Shown here piece after piece: positions 40,586-49,397 of a DNA stretch of 64,000 nucleotides. Numbering within the stretch: position 1 is the stretch's first letter; every line of letters begins with the position of its first letter. The notes under the pieces are model-generated. The model ran no database searches, had not been told where the DNA came from, and saw only the letters and a list, made by a program, of their open reading frames with translations. The position numbers and the translations under genes are program-made. The stretch is from Bacillus sp. AFS015802 (GTDB lineage: Bacteria; Bacillota; Bacilli; Bacillales; Bacillaceae_B). The stretch covers positions 81,433 to 145,432 of the forward strand of contig NZ_NTUP01000011.1 in the NCBI RefSeq assembly GCF_002561455.1. Reading direction: 5' to 3'.

Positions 40586-40859
40586 TAAAAATTAATACTA
40601 GTATAGTCGGTCTTGGGGTGAATATCCAGAGGGATCGGGGAAAATTTTATGGCGGGGTGTCCTGAAATGGTGGGTGGGGGGTTTCTTGTCGGATCGAGAT
40701 GATACTCTGATTCTAGCGATTTTAATGGGTAACGTAACGGTGAAGGCATCAACGTTTTACAATTCCTGCTTGTTTAATTGTTTTTTCGCTATAGTTTTAA
40801 TACTTTTTCATGAACTTATGCCACTTTTAACCAAACTCGTGCCACATTGTGAACACCAT
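40586..40859. other. Non-coding gap with no recognisable element
   Basis: Apart from the ABC operon promoter on its left and the nitronate monooxygenase terminator on its right, this AT-rich stretch shows no ribosome-site-supported frame, repeat or structured RNA that I can recognise. Confidence 0.4.
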
Positions 40860-40897
40860 CAAAAAAAGCGCTACCCGATCAAGGGCAAGCGCATTTT
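40860..40897 (-). terminator. Terminator of the nitronate monooxygenase gene
   Basis: On the minus strand TGCGCTTGCCC pairs with GGGTAGCGC around TTGATC and is followed by TTTTTTT. It lies 14 nt after the gene. Confidence 0.85.
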
Positions 40898-40910
40898 AAA
40901 AACTCTATTA

Positions 40911-41864
40911 CTATTCCACTACACTGTCAGACAGCTTTTTGAAAATCCCCCGGGCATCGCTCATCATTCTCTCCAGAAGCTCTGCTACTGTCGGAATATC
41001 CGATACGAGACCGGATACTTGCCCCCCGTTTATAAAGCCCTGATCCAGCTTTCCTTCAAGTGCACCTATCCGATGATAATCCTCTGAAGTCATCTGGCTG
41101 AACTCTTCAAGAGCGACTCCTTTCTGCTCTTTTTGCAGCAATCCAGCTGCATACGGCGTCTTCATGACCCGTCTTACCCGTCCGACAGACCGTCCTACGA
41201 TGACGGTGCTATCGTCTTTTGCATCCACAAGAGTAGATTTATAGTTTTCATGAAAAGGAGCTTCCTGTGTAGCGATGAACCTGGTTCCCATTTGCACACC
41301 ACTGGCACCAAGGGCAAGCATGGAAGCGAGGCCCCTTCCATCACCGATTCCTCCTGCTGCGACGACAGGAATGTCCACTGTATCGACGAGTTGTGGAATA
41401 AGGGCAAGCGTTGTCGTTTCCAGATTAGAGTTGATTCCGGCAGCTTCATAGCCTTCCGCCACGATCACATCGGCTCCGGCACCCTCCGCTTTCTTTCCCT
41501 GCTTTTTCGAAGCAACCACGCAGATCACTTTTACGTTGTGCTCGTGAAAATAGGGAATGAGGGGGGATGGATTTCCCGCTGATAGGGAAACGACCGGTAT
41601 CCCATGCGTGACCACCAACCGGACCATCTCCTTCAGGTGGGGTGTGATGGAAATCGGGATGTTCAGGGCGAAAGGCTTGCTCGTTCTCTTTTTCGTTTCC
41701 AGGATGATTGCTTCGACCTCCTCCACACCCATGGTTCCGACTCCGATCGTACCAAGTGCTCCTGCTTCAGAGATTGCTGCCGTCAATGGGGCATTGCTGA
41801 TGTTCCCCATGCCTCCTTGAATGATAGGATAGTTTATATGTAAGACGTTCGTTAGGTTATTCAT
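40911..41864 (-). CDS. Nitronate monooxygenase / 2-nitropropane dioxygenase family flavoprotein
   Basis: This FMN-dependent TIM-barrel protein has 317 residues with IIQGGMGNISNAPLTAAISEAGALG (here IIQGGMG and SEAGALGTIGVG), VIVAEGYEAAGIN, VVAAGGIGDGRGLASMLALGASGVQMGTRF (ends VVAAGGIGDGRG and GVQMGTRF). Family members oxidise alkyl nitronates or act as enoyl reductases (FabK-like); which one applies is not visible. It is a single-gene unit between the ABC importer and paaX, with a degenerate operator copy at its promoter, so it probably belongs to the aromatic regulon. Confidence 0.87.
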   Translation of the reverse strand: MNNLTNVLHINYPIIQGGMGNISNAPLTAAISEAGALGTIGVGTMGVEEVEAIILETKKRTSKPFALNIPISITPHLKEMVRLVVTHGIPVVSLSAGNPSPLIPYFHEHNVKVICVVASKKQGKKAEGAGADVIVAEGYEAAGINSNLETTTLALIPQLVDTVDIPVVAAGGIGDGRGLASMLALGASGVQMGTRFIATQEAPFHENYKSTLVDAKDDSTVIVGRSVGRVRRVMKTPYAAGLLQKEQKGVALEEFSQMTSEDYHRIGALEGKLDQGFINGGQVSGLVSDIPTVAELLERMMSDARGIFKKLSDSVVE

Positions 41865-41876
41865 TATAATCCCCCT

Positions 41877-41916
41877 TCGTTAAAGTAATGTTATACTTTT
41901 TGGAATTGTGTGACAA
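41877..41916 (-). promoter_or_regulatory. Promoter region of the nitronate monooxygenase gene with degenerate operator
   Basis: TATAAC (41890-41895) and TTGTCA (41911-41916) on the minus strand are 15 bp apart, short of optimum. TCGTT (41877-41881) and ATGTT (41888-41892) are 11 bp apart, each one base from ACGTT. Confidence 0.45.
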
Positions 41917-41937
41917 GTGGTTGCAGAGGTCCGTCCC

Positions 41938-41976
41938 TCAAAAAAACCACCTGCCGAATGAAACCTGCAGGTGATT
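41938..41976 (-). terminator. Terminator of paaX
   Basis: CACCTGC and GCAGGTG form the stem; on the minus strand it is followed by GTTTTTTTGAGG. A copy of AGGTCCGTCCCTC (41927-41939) lies directly beyond it. Confidence 0.85.
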
Positions 41977-41980
41977 TTGT

Positions 41981-42856
41981 TCAATCCAGTAATAAAGGAT
42001 GGGTCATGACATTATAGCTCAGATCCTTATTTTTCAGTTCGTTGCCGTCTTCGAATACACTTTCAAAGAAGCGGGATGCCGGTTCTGCGAGTTCTTTGTA
42101 GTATTCGCCGAACAGAGTGGCCGCGTGGGCTCCGAGCCATTTTTCCGGCAGGAGTTCTTCCGGCAGGCCTGGATCGACGAAGAGGAATTTCCGGTATTCG
42201 TGGACAAGCTTCGTTCTTTCCACGAAGCATTCGGCATCTGTCATCTGCCCTTTCCCGATTTTACTTTTATCAATCATGTATTGTTGGCTATAGCGGGAAA
42301 TGAATTCCTGGTAACGGTCATTGATTTCGTTCAAGTCCCAGCTTTTTTCAATCAACCGCTGATTTTCATTCGGGCCTTCGTACTCGGCGATGAAAAAGTC
42401 GACGTACTCTTTGATATCGTATTTTCCAATCAGGGACTGCACTTGTTTTTCCAGGTTATTGGGAGAAATCCACGTGCTCGTCGATAAGGTCCCGAATCCG
42501 CTCCAGACCAGTTCTTTTCTCAGTTCATCCCGTATACTCCTGATTTCTTCGGGAATCGAATACATCAGGATTCTCCATTTACCGTCCCATTGCTCGGGCT
42601 TCAACTTAAAGATCCTGTTGGCTGCCTCTTCCATTCGGGTCACACCGCGTTCTGTGAGGGAGTAATAGCTTTTGTTCCCCTGCTTCTCCGCCTGGACCCA
42701 GCCCTGCTTATTCATCCTTGAAATCGCGGCCCGAACCGCTTGATCATTATGACCGAATTCGTTCAGCAGACGGATCAAACTGCCAATCCATATTTTATTT
42801 CCGTAATGCCGAATATAATCCCCGTATAGTGTAAAGATCATGGATCTCGTATTCAT
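41981..42856 (-). CDS. paaX: PaaX-family transcriptional repressor of phenylacetate catabolism
   Basis: This 291-residue protein has an N-terminal winged helix (about 1-80, SLIRLLNEFGHNDQAVRAAISRMNKQGW in part: NDQAVRAAISRM) and the PaaX central and C-terminal domains (WRILMYSIPEEIRSIRDELR, FVDPGLPEELLPEKWLG). In E. coli PaaX is a repressor relieved by phenylacetyl-CoA. The ATG has GGAG upstream. It is transcribed alone, with terminators on both sides. Its own promoter region has two perfect ACGTT boxes 11 bp apart, which fits autoregulation. Confidence 0.93.
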   Translation of the reverse strand: MNTRSMIFTLYGDYIRHYGNKIWIGSLIRLLNEFGHNDQAVRAAISRMNKQGWVQAEKQGNKSYYSLTERGVTRMEEAANRIFKLKPEQWDGKWRILMYSIPEEIRSIRDELRKELVWSGFGTLSTSTWISPNNLEKQVQSLIGKYDIKEYVDFFIAEYEGPNENQRLIEKSWDLNEINDRYQEFISRYSQQYMIDKSKIGKGQMTDAECFVERTKLVHEYRKFLFVDPGLPEELLPEKWLGAHAATLFGEYYKELAEPASRFFESVFEDGNELKNKDLSYNVMTHPLLLD

Positions 42857-42893
42857 AGCTGCCTCTCCTTTTTATTCATTCCGTTTCTCTATG

Positions 42894-42909
42894 ACGTTAA
42901 TTTTACGTT
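42894..42909. promoter_or_regulatory. Double ACGTT operator upstream of paaX
   Basis: ACGTT at 42894-42898 and 42905-42909, 11 bp apart. Just upstream on the minus strand is a weak promoter (TTCACA, 17 bp, TATTAA) containing the inverted repeat TCACA-N7-TGTGA. Confidence 0.6.
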
Positions 42910-42972
42910 TAGTTAATATAATATCACAAATATTCTGTGAAAATAAATGAATATTCTTGTTTGACCGTTTTT

Positions 42973-43007
42973 AACACAAAAAAATCAGGCTCTAGGGGGA
43001 GCCTGAT
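42973..43007. terminator. Terminator downstream of the small gene
   Basis: ATCAGGCTC and GAGCCTGAT form the stem; the minus strand continues with TTTTTTTG. It separates the small gene at 43010 from paaX. Confidence 0.85.
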
Positions 43008-43009
43008 CC

Positions 43010-43231
43010 TCAATGATACACCCTCAACATCTCCAGCATCTTCACAAAATCATACGTGTTCACTACCTTTTCCTTGGACCAGTTCGCCTCGATCCAATGC
43101 ACAAGCTCTTCCTGGCTGTTGAACACTTCCCCGCTCGTGTCGGCTTTCCTGATCATGAATCGGCCGTTATCCTCATCTGCGACGACAAGACAGGGAATCT
43201 CACTCTCTACTGTCATAATTTCGAATTCCAT
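43010..43231 (-). CDS. Small hypothetical protein (73 aa)
   Basis: I do not recognise this acidic protein (MEFEIMTVESEIPCLVVADEDNG at its start, given here as MEFEIMTVESEIPCLVVADE). No signal peptide, membrane helix or metal motif is visible. A predicted mix of strands then helices (QEELVHWIEANWSKEKV) suggests a small folded cytosolic domain. The ATG at 43231 has GAGGTG 6 nt upstream; GTG 43240 is an in-frame alternative. It is flanked by terminators, between the paa operon and paaX. Confidence 0.65.
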   Translation of the reverse strand: MEFEIMTVESEIPCLVVADEDNGRFMIRKADTSGEVFNSQEELVHWIEANWSKEKVVNTYDFVKMLEMLRVYH

Positions 43232-43283
43232 CTTATTCACCTCATATCTATCTTTTCTAAAAAAGAAACGAATTAATCACAAA

Positions 43284-43303
43284 AAGCCCTGCAAAAACAG
43301 GGC
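43284..43303 (-). terminator. Terminator of the paa operon
   Basis: GCCCTG and CAGGGC around TTTTTG, followed on the minus strand by TTTTTGTG. It lies just past the thiolase stop. Confidence 0.85.
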
Positions 43304-43305
43304 AA

Positions 43306-44511
43306 TTACGATTCTATGTTTTCTACTAAGGTTGCGATTCCCTGGCCCACTCCGATGCACATGGTGGACAGACCGTAGCGCACCTTCCTCTTTTTCATTT
43401 CATAGAGAAGGGTGGTGAGGATACGGGCCCCGCTGGCTCCAAGTGGGTGACCAAAGGAAATGGCTCCCCCATTGACGTTGACGATCTCCTCATTCAGGCC
43501 AAGCTCCCGGATGCAGGCAATGGACTGTGCCGCGAAGGCTTCATTCAGCTCGACTAAGCCAATCTGGTCAAGGGCGAGACCGGAACGCTTCAGCACCTTC
43601 TGAGTGGCATAGATCGGGCCCAGTCCCATGACGGAAGGCTCAAGTCCTGCAGTGGCAGACGTCACGTAGCGTGCGAGTGGTGTAACGCCTAATTCTTCCG
43701 CCTTTTCCCTGCTCATGAGTAACAGGGCCGATGCACCGTCATTCACGCCGGAAGCATTCCCCGCCGTTACGGTGCCTCCCTGGAAGAGGGGCTTAAGCTT
43801 CTGCAGCTTCTCACTATTTGTTTCAGGCCTTGGGTGTTCATCCATTAAAAAGGAAGAGACATTTCCTTTGCGATCCCTTAATTCCACCGGTACAATCTCT
43901 TCTTTAAATCGTTCTTCATCCATGGCCCGTTTCGCCTTCATCTGGCTCCAGTAAGCAAAGTGATCCTGCTCTTCCCGTGAAATGCCGAATTGCTTCGCTA
44001 CGTTCTCGGCTGTTTCCGGCATGGAATCGGTCCCGTATCTCTCTTTCAGACGGGAGTTGACAAAACGCCAGCCGATCGTCGTATCGAACATTTCCATATT
44101 GCCTCTTGGAAAGTCTCTCGAAGGCTTTGCCATAACGTAAGGCGCACGGGTCATGCTTTCCGTCCCCCCCGCAATGAAGACATCTCCTTCATCCGCCATG
44201 ATGGCTCTCGCTGCATAGTTCACAGCGTCCAGTCCCGAGCCGCATAGACGGTTGATGGTCGTTGCCCCGACTTCAACCGGGAGGCCCGCCAGGAGAGCCG
44301 ACATCCTTGCGACGTTCCGATTGTCCTCCCCGGCACCATTGGCATTTCCCAGTACCACTTCTTCAATCGTATGCACTGGTACGAGGGGATTTCGTTCTAC
44401 CAGGGCTTTTATGACATGGGCCCCTAAGTCATCGGGGCGTACCTCTTTTAAGGAACCTTTGTATTTTCCGATCGGGGTACGGACGGCATCGACAATGACA
44501 ACCTCTCTCAT
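43306..44511 (-). CDS. paaJ: Acyl-CoA thiolase (PaaJ-like)
   Basis: The thiolase has 401 residues and shows the nucleophilic Cys in [33 protein letters not shown] with the catalytic His, and the second Cys in [16 protein letters not shown]. In the phenylacetate pathway PaaJ cleaves 3-oxo-5,6-dehydrosuberyl-CoA and 3-oxoadipyl-CoA to acetyl-CoA and succinyl-CoA. The C-terminal motif reads CIGVGQG instead of the usual CIGGGQG. It overlaps paaH by 4 nt and is the last gene of the operon. Confidence 0.88.
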   Translation of the reverse strand: MREVVIVDAVRTPIGKYKGSLKEVRPDDLGAHVIKALVERNPLVPVHTIEEVVLGNANGAGEDNRNVARMSALLAGLPVEVGATTINRLCGSGLDAVNYAARAIMADEGDVFIAGGTESMTRAPYVMAKPSRDFPRGNMEMFDTTIGWRFVNSRLKERYGTDSMPETAENVAKQFGISREEQDHFAYWSQMKAKRAMDEERFKEEIVPVELRDRKGNVSSFLMDEHPRPETNSEKLQKLKPLFQGGTVTAGNASGVNDGASALLLMSREKAEELGVTPLARYVTSATAGLEPSVMGLGPIYATQKVLKRSGLALDQIGLVELNEAFAAQSIACIRELGLNEEIVNVNGGAISFGHPLGASGARILTTLLYEMKKRKVRYGLSTMCIGVGQGIATLVENIES

Positions 44512-45383
44512 GACTGATGCTCCTTTTCTTTCGATTCGGAGTAGTCATAAACCCCTTTGCCTGTCTTTCGCCCGAGGCGCCCTGCCTTCACATATTTTTC
44601 CAACAAAGGAGCCGGACGGTATTTTTCACCAAGCTTTTCATGAAGATATTTCAGATTATTCAACCGTGTATCAAGGCCAACTAGATCTCCAAGCTCAAAT
44701 GGTCCCATCGGATAATTGAGACCCAGCTTGATCGCTTTATCGATTTCCTCGGGAGATCCGAGTCCTTCCTGGAGCATATAGAAGGCTTCATTCCCGACGA
44801 GTGCCGAGATCCTGCTTGTGACAAAGCCGGGGAACTCATTGATGACCACGGTTTCTTTCCCCATCAGGCGGGCGACCTGACCGATGACCTCCGCCGTTTC
44901 ATCGCTCGTCTCCAATCCCTTTACGATTTCAACGAGTGGCATTTTATGTACAGGATTGAAAAAATGCATGGCAATCACTTTGTCCGGTCGTTTCGTAAAG
45001 GAGCCGATCTCGGTCGGACTCATGGTGGACGTATTGGTCGCCAAGTAACAATACTCCGGGGCATGGGCATCCAGCACTTCAAATACGCTGCGCTTGATGT
45101 CTGTCTTCTCCGGAACGGCTTCGATCACTATGTCGGCATCCCTGACGGCAATGGATAGATTCGTGGAATAGCTCATCAACTCTTTTGCTTCTACGTACTG
45201 CTGCTGAGTGAGCTTGTTTCTTTCAATCCCCTTCTGAAATATGACCCCAATCTCATTTCTCGCATAATCCAACTGTTCTTGTTTAATGTCAACGAGTGTG
45301 GTGCGGAAGCCTCCAGTTGCGCTTACATAGGCGATTCCTCTTCCCATCACTCCCGAACCCACTACTACGATATGCTGTGTCAT
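44508..45383 (-). CDS. paaH: 3-hydroxyacyl-CoA dehydrogenase (PaaH-like)
   Basis: This NAD+-dependent enzyme oxidises 3-hydroxyadipyl-CoA to 3-oxoadipyl-CoA. The 291-residue protein has the Rossmann loop [14 protein letters not shown], the catalytic His in [16 protein letters not shown], and the C-terminal dimer domain with [20 protein letters not shown] seen as [19 protein letters not shown] in part. It is of single-domain (HbdA) length. It begins 69 nt after the aldehyde dehydrogenase; that gap holds a hairpin. Confidence 0.9.
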   Translation of the reverse strand: MTQHIVVVGSGVMGRGIAYVSATGGFRTTLVDIKQEQLDYARNEIGVIFQKGIERNKLTQQQYVEAKELMSYSTNLSIAVRDADIVIEAVPEKTDIKRSVFEVLDAHAPEYCYLATNTSTMSPTEIGSFTKRPDKVIAMHFFNPVHKMPLVEIVKGLETSDETAEVIGQVARLMGKETVVINEFPGFVTSRISALVGNEAFYMLQEGLGSPEEIDKAIKLGLNYPMGPFELGDLVGLDTRLNNLKYLHEKLGEKYRPAPLLEKYVKAGRLGRKTGKGVYDYSESKEKEHQS

Positions 45384-45402
45384 GTTACATTCCCCTTTCT
45401 TG

Positions 45403-45440
45403 CAATAAGGGGTTGACCCTGATCGGACAACCCCTTGCTT
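45403..45440 (-). other. Intercistronic hairpin in the paa operon
   Basis: AAGGGGTTG and CAACCCCTT form a stem with inner GACC/GATC bases. It lacks a T-tract on the minus strand, so it may mark mRNA processing or mild attenuation between the aldehyde dehydrogenase and paaH. Confidence 0.5.
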
Positions 45441-45452
45441 GATGATGGTTTC

Positions 45453-46970
45453 TTATACGCCAAATGGATTTAACGGACGGTTTCCGAAGTACGAAATGAT
45501 ACTCTTCGTTTCTGTGTACAGATCAAGCGTCTCCACGCAGAGCTCACGTCCGAAACCGGATTGCTTGTAGCCTCCGAACGGAGTACCCGGGAATGCAGAG
45601 AACGGACAGTTCACCATGACGATTCCTGCCTGAATCGCTTTCGATACTCTTGTTGCACGGCCATGGTTTTGCGTCCACACGGCTGAACCCAGTCCATATT
45701 CAGTGTCGTTTGCCAGTTTGATCGCTTCTTTTTCATCCTTGAACTTCATCACGACCACGACCGGTCCGAAGATCTCTTCCTTCACAACCTTCATATCATG
45801 ATTCACATCTGTGATGATGGTTGGCTCATACCAGTAGCCATTTTCGAACCCTTCCACTTTGGCAGTACTTCCTCCTGCTAAGATCGTTGCCCCTTCTTCT
45901 TTGGCGGACTGAACATATCCATCGATCGTATCCAGCTGACCCTGGTTAATGATGGCCCCGATGTGAGTGCCTTTATCATGTGGGTCGGCAAGCTTCAGCT
46001 TCTTCGTTTTCTCAACGAATTTCTCCATGAACTCATCATAGATGTCTTCATGTACATATAACCTTGAACGCGCTTCACAGGATTGGCCTGTATTATAGAA
46101 GATTCCGAACAGGGAACCGTCAACGGCCGCATCCACATCGGCGTCTTCAAACACGATATTAGGGGATTTTCCGCCTAATTCGAGCGTGACCCTTTTTAAG
46201 GTTTGGGATGCTTTTTCCATAATGTTTTTACCGATCGGAGTGGAGCCAGTGAAGGCCACTTTATCCACCTTTTCGTGTTCCACTAAGTAATTACCTACTG
46301 AAGAACCCGCACCCGGGATGATGTTGACTACCCCCTCAGGGACTCCCGCTTCAATACAGATTTCACCTAGTACAATGGCCGTCAGAGGTGTAAGGGTCGC
46401 TGGTTTCACGACAACCGAGCAGCCTGCGGCAATGGCAGGGGCGATCTTCCACGCTGCCATCATCAACGGATAATTCCAAGGGATGATCTGGGCACAGACA
46501 CCCACGGGCTCTTTTTCTGCGACGTTCGTAAATTGTCCCGGTACGTTATTGACCGTTCCACGGTGACCCACGATGGCACCTGCATAAAATTCAAAATCTT
46601 CGATTGCCTGCATGACTTGACCTTGTGCCGCGGATAGCGATTTCCCACTGTCCATGATTTCAAGGGAAACAAGCTCATTGAAACGGGATCTCATAATGCC
46701 GGCAATTTTATTAAGGATCCGTGAACGCTTATTGATCGGGAACTTCTTCCACTTACCGTAATCAAATGCGTTTCTGGCTGCTTCAACGGCTTTTTCAGCA
46801 TCTTCCACTGATGCAAGTGAAACGGTGGCAATAGCTTCACCCGTTGCCGGATTGTACGTCGTGAACGTTTCTCCCGACGTGCTTTCCATACGCTGACCGT
46901 TGATCACCAATGAATAATGCTCTCTTTTCATTTCAAGGACTTCAAAGCTCTGCTCTTTTACTGTAGACAT
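45453..46970 (-). CDS. NAD(P)+-dependent aldehyde dehydrogenase in the paa operon
   Basis: The 505-residue protein has all ALDH motifs: IIPWNYPLMMAAWKIAPA, GSTPIGKNI, the general-base Glu in LELGGKSPNIVF and the catalytic Cys in NTGQSCEARSRLYV. Single-domain length rules out a PaaZ fusion, which would carry an extra MaoC hydratase. It may oxidise the ring-opened semialdehyde of the pathway (PaaN/PaaZ role) or phenylacetaldehyde to phenylacetate. The operon position favours one of these, and I cannot decide between them. It lies 24 nt upstream of nothing but its own leader, after the PaaG-like gene. Confidence 0.87.
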   Translation of the reverse strand: MSTVKEQSFEVLEMKREHYSLVINGQRMESTSGETFTTYNPATGEAIATVSLASVEDAEKAVEAARNAFDYGKWKKFPINKRSRILNKIAGIMRSRFNELVSLEIMDSGKSLSAAQGQVMQAIEDFEFYAGAIVGHRGTVNNVPGQFTNVAEKEPVGVCAQIIPWNYPLMMAAWKIAPAIAAGCSVVVKPATLTPLTAIVLGEICIEAGVPEGVVNIIPGAGSSVGNYLVEHEKVDKVAFTGSTPIGKNIMEKASQTLKRVTLELGGKSPNIVFEDADVDAAVDGSLFGIFYNTGQSCEARSRLYVHEDIYDEFMEKFVEKTKKLKLADPHDKGTHIGAIINQGQLDTIDGYVQSAKEEGATILAGGSTAKVEGFENGYWYEPTIITDVNHDMKVVKEEIFGPVVVVMKFKDEKEAIKLANDTEYGLGSAVWTQNHGRATRVSKAIQAGIVMVNCPFSAFPGTPFGGYKQSGFGRELCVETLDLYTETKSIISYFGNRPLNPFGV

Positions 46971-46994
46971 AATTCCATCTCCTTTTAGGTTGGT

Positions 46995-47768
46995 TTATTT
47001 TCCGTGAAAGGCTGGTTTTCTTTTCTCCATAAAGGCTGTCACACCTTCGCGATGATCCACAGTCATACCTGCGATCCGCTGGGCACAGGCTTCTTTTTCT
47101 AAGTATTCGTTGAAGGATAGATCCGCGCTGCCTTTTAATAAGCGCTTCATCAAACCGATTGCCTTCGTTGGCATGGAGGCGATCCTTTCGGCGAAAGCTG
47201 ACGTCTCTTCCTGCCACTCATCAACTGAGATGAGTTTCGTGACAAGGCCCAGTCTTTCTGCCTCATCCGCTTTTATCTTTTCTCCAAACACGGCAAGTTC
47301 CAATGCCTTTGCGTATCCAACAATTTGAGATAAGTAATACAGATTCCCTGAATCCGGGACCAATCCCACATGGACAAATGCTTGCACAAAGCTTGCTTTC
47401 TCTGACACAAGCCTGAAATCACATGCAAGGGCCAGGCTGAACCCCGCTCCTGCCGCCACTCCGTTGACGGCGGCGATGACCGGCTTTTCACACTGCTCGA
47501 TTTCCTTCACCATCGGCCCATAGTTGTTCCGCAGTACTTCACCGTGATCCATGCTTTCATCCACTTCACTCAGATCCTGTCCCGAGCAGAAAGCCCTGCC
47601 TTCCCCCGTGATGACGATGGCCCGAACGTCTTCATTTCGCGAAGAATCTTTTACCGCCTTTTGAATTTCCAGATTCAGTTGACGGATGAATGCGTTCAGC
47701 TTATCGGGACGATTCAGGGTGATCCAGGCTACGTTATTTTTCACTTCATACTTAATGGTTTCGAACAT
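46995..47768 (-). CDS. paaG: Enoyl-CoA hydratase/isomerase (PaaG-like)
   Basis: This crotonase-fold protein has 257 residues with the oxyanion-hole segments GRAFCSGQDLSEV and AAVNGVAAGAGFSLALACD, and FVHVGLVPDSGNLYYLSQIVG carrying the Asp of PaaG-type isomerases in place of the hydratase Glu. PaaG isomerises ring-1,2-epoxyphenylacetyl-CoA to the oxepin. C-terminal FMEKRKPAFHGK is typical. It sits between the PaaF-like gene and the aldehyde dehydrogenase. Confidence 0.86.
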   Translation of the reverse strand: MFETIKYEVKNNVAWITLNRPDKLNAFIRQLNLEIQKAVKDSSRNEDVRAIVITGEGRAFCSGQDLSEVDESMDHGEVLRNNYGPMVKEIEQCEKPVIAAVNGVAAGAGFSLALACDFRLVSEKASFVQAFVHVGLVPDSGNLYYLSQIVGYAKALELAVFGEKIKADEAERLGLVTKLISVDEWQEETSAFAERIASMPTKAIGLMKRLLKGSADLSFNEYLEKEACAQRIAGMTVDHREGVTAFMEKRKPAFHGK

Positions 47769-47780
47769 GCTGCAGCCTCC

Positions 47781-48560
47781 TTATTTTCCTTTGAAATCAG
47801 GTTTGCGTTTTTCCACGAAAGCCTTCATGCCTTCTTTCTGATCTTCAGAGGCAAAAAGAAGATAAAAATTCTTACGCTCATATTGCATTCCTTCATAGAT
47901 TGAAGAATCCACTGCTTTATGAACGGACTCCTTGATCAGGCGAAGGGAAAGCGGTGGCTTTGCAGCTAATTTCCTCGCAAATTTCTCGGTTTCTTCTATT
48001 AATAACTCTTTCGGAATCGTCCGGTTGATGACTCCCCATTCGAGGGCATGGGTCGCAGTGAACATATCTCCCGATAACAGCCATTCCATGGCACGGGATT
48101 TCCCGATCAGCTTCGTGAGCCTTTGAGTCCCGCCAGCTCCCGGCATGACCCCAAGATTCACTTCCGGAAAACCGAAGCTCGCATCCTCCGTCGCGAATAG
48201 AAGATCGCAGCACAGGGCAAGCTCGAACCCCCCACCCAGGGCAAACCCCTGGACCGCGCCGATGATCGGTTTCTTGATCCAGGCAAGGCGGTCCCATTCG
48301 GTGAATTGATTCAGTAGTTCCAAGTCGATGGCGCCGTCCTCTGCCATTTCATCGATGTCGGCTCCAGCAGCAAACGCTCTTCCTTTTCCAGTCAGGACGA
48401 TGACTCTTACGCTGTCATTTCGATCAAACGCCTCGAAAGCATGGACCAGCTCCGATACCATGGGACGATTGATGGCGTTCAGGACTTTCGGTCGGTTCAA
48501 TTCAATGAAACCGAGTCCGTCCTTCTCCCTAACCTCTATATATTCGTATCCTTTACTCAT
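47781..48560 (-). CDS. paaF: Enoyl-CoA hydratase (PaaF-like)
   Basis: This crotonase-fold protein has 259 residues with GRAFAAGADIDEMAED, AVQGFALGGGFELALCCD and FGFPEVNLGVMPGAGGTQRLTKLIG, the canonical 2-trans-enoyl-CoA hydratase motifs. In the paa pathway PaaF hydrates 2,3-dehydroadipyl-CoA. The start overlaps the end of the EthD-domain gene by 8 nt, and the PaaG-like gene follows 12 nt later. Confidence 0.88.
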   Translation of the reverse strand: MSKGYEYIEVREKDGLGFIELNRPKVLNAINRPMVSELVHAFEAFDRNDSVRVIVLTGKGRAFAAGADIDEMAEDGAIDLELLNQFTEWDRLAWIKKPIIGAVQGFALGGGFELALCCDLLFATEDASFGFPEVNLGVMPGAGGTQRLTKLIGKSRAMEWLLSGDMFTATHALEWGVINRTIPKELLIEETEKFARKLAAKPPLSLRLIKESVHKAVDSSIYEGMQYERKNFYLLFASEDQKEGMKAFVEKRKPDFKGK

Positions 48561-48861
48561 TCACTTCTTCGCCGATCATAAGGGTGACAAGATCTGCGGC
48601 AAAGCCCATAAGGTCCTTCCCGGAAGCTTTTCCTTCGTCGGATTTCATGGCTGCCTTCAGTGCTTCATGGCTCTCGTAATACATTTCACACATTAAGTAA
48701 TATTTGCCTTCCCCGCCCATCGGTGAACCGACGATCCGTGTGACGTCCATCTTTTTCAGACCTGGGATCTTAGATGTGATCGGACCGTGGGTATTGAAGT
48801 AATGCTCATCAAATTTCTCTTTGTTTTCAGGATGTTTATATAATGCGATCAGTTTTACCAT
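48553..48861 (-). CDS. EthD-domain protein in the paa operon
   Basis: This 102-residue protein starts MVKLIALYKHPENKEKFDEHYFNTHGP, the dimeric ferredoxin-like EthD fold (ALYKHPENKEKFDEHYF with HGP motif). Members are small dimeric barrels used in ring-cleavage or ether degradation, often of uncertain chemistry. It lies between paaD and paaF in the operon, where E. coli has no equivalent. It may help with an unstable epoxide or oxepin intermediate, but that is only inference. Confidence 0.8.
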   Translation of the reverse strand: MVKLIALYKHPENKEKFDEHYFNTHGPITSKIPGLKKMDVTRIVGSPMGGEGKYYLMCEMYYESHEALKAAMKSDEGKASGKDLMGFAADLVTLMIGEEVNE

Positions 48862-48904
48862 AGTGGAATCTCTCCTTTGATTTTCAGTAGTTTACTAGAT
48901 TTTT

Positions 48905-49384
48905 TCACATCATCGTGGATATAGGCTTCATGGCTTCGAACGGATTGCGGCACTGTTTGCAGTAGAGGATGCTTCTGCAGGCGGTCGGCCCGAACAGGTT
49001 CTCCATGGAGGTATAGGGGGAATCACAGTACGGGCACTGAATCTCCCAATTTTCTTCCCCAGTGAAGTGTTCAGGCGGCGGAGCGATGCCGAACTCCTTC
49101 AGCCTCTCCCGTCCATTTTGGGTCAATCGATCCGATGTCCATGGCGGAGAGTAGACGAAATCCACCTGTACGGATGAAATTCCAAGCTGCTCCCTGCATG
49201 CTTTTTCCACATTTCCTTTAATGATGTCCAGTGCAGGACAGCCGACAAAAGTGGGAAGAAGCTCGATTATGAGTGTTTCTTCCTGATGGCCGACCCGATT
49301 GACCATACCAAGGTCCACAATGCTGATGGAATCAATTTCAGGATCTTTCACGGTTTGAAGAACTTCTAAAACGGTTGCAGTCAT
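48905..49384 (-). CDS. paaD: Phenylacetyl-CoA epoxidase subunit PaaD
   Basis: PaaD is a MIP18/DUF59-type protein thought to mature the metal centres of the epoxidase. The 159-residue chain has VKDPEIDSISIVDLGMV, TFVGCPALDIIKGNVE, YSPPWTSDRLTQNGRERL and a C-terminal zinc ribbon (CPYCDSPY and CKQC). It lies 13 nt after paaC, with a short gap to the EthD gene. Confidence 0.93.
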   Translation of the reverse strand: MTATVLEVLQTVKDPEIDSISIVDLGMVNRVGHQEETLIIELLPTFVGCPALDIIKGNVEKACREQLGISSVQVDFVYSPPWTSDRLTQNGRERLKEFGIAPPPEHFTGEENWEIQCPYCDSPYTSMENLFGPTACRSILYCKQCRNPFEAMKPISTMM

Positions 49385-49397
49385 ATTCCCTCATCCT

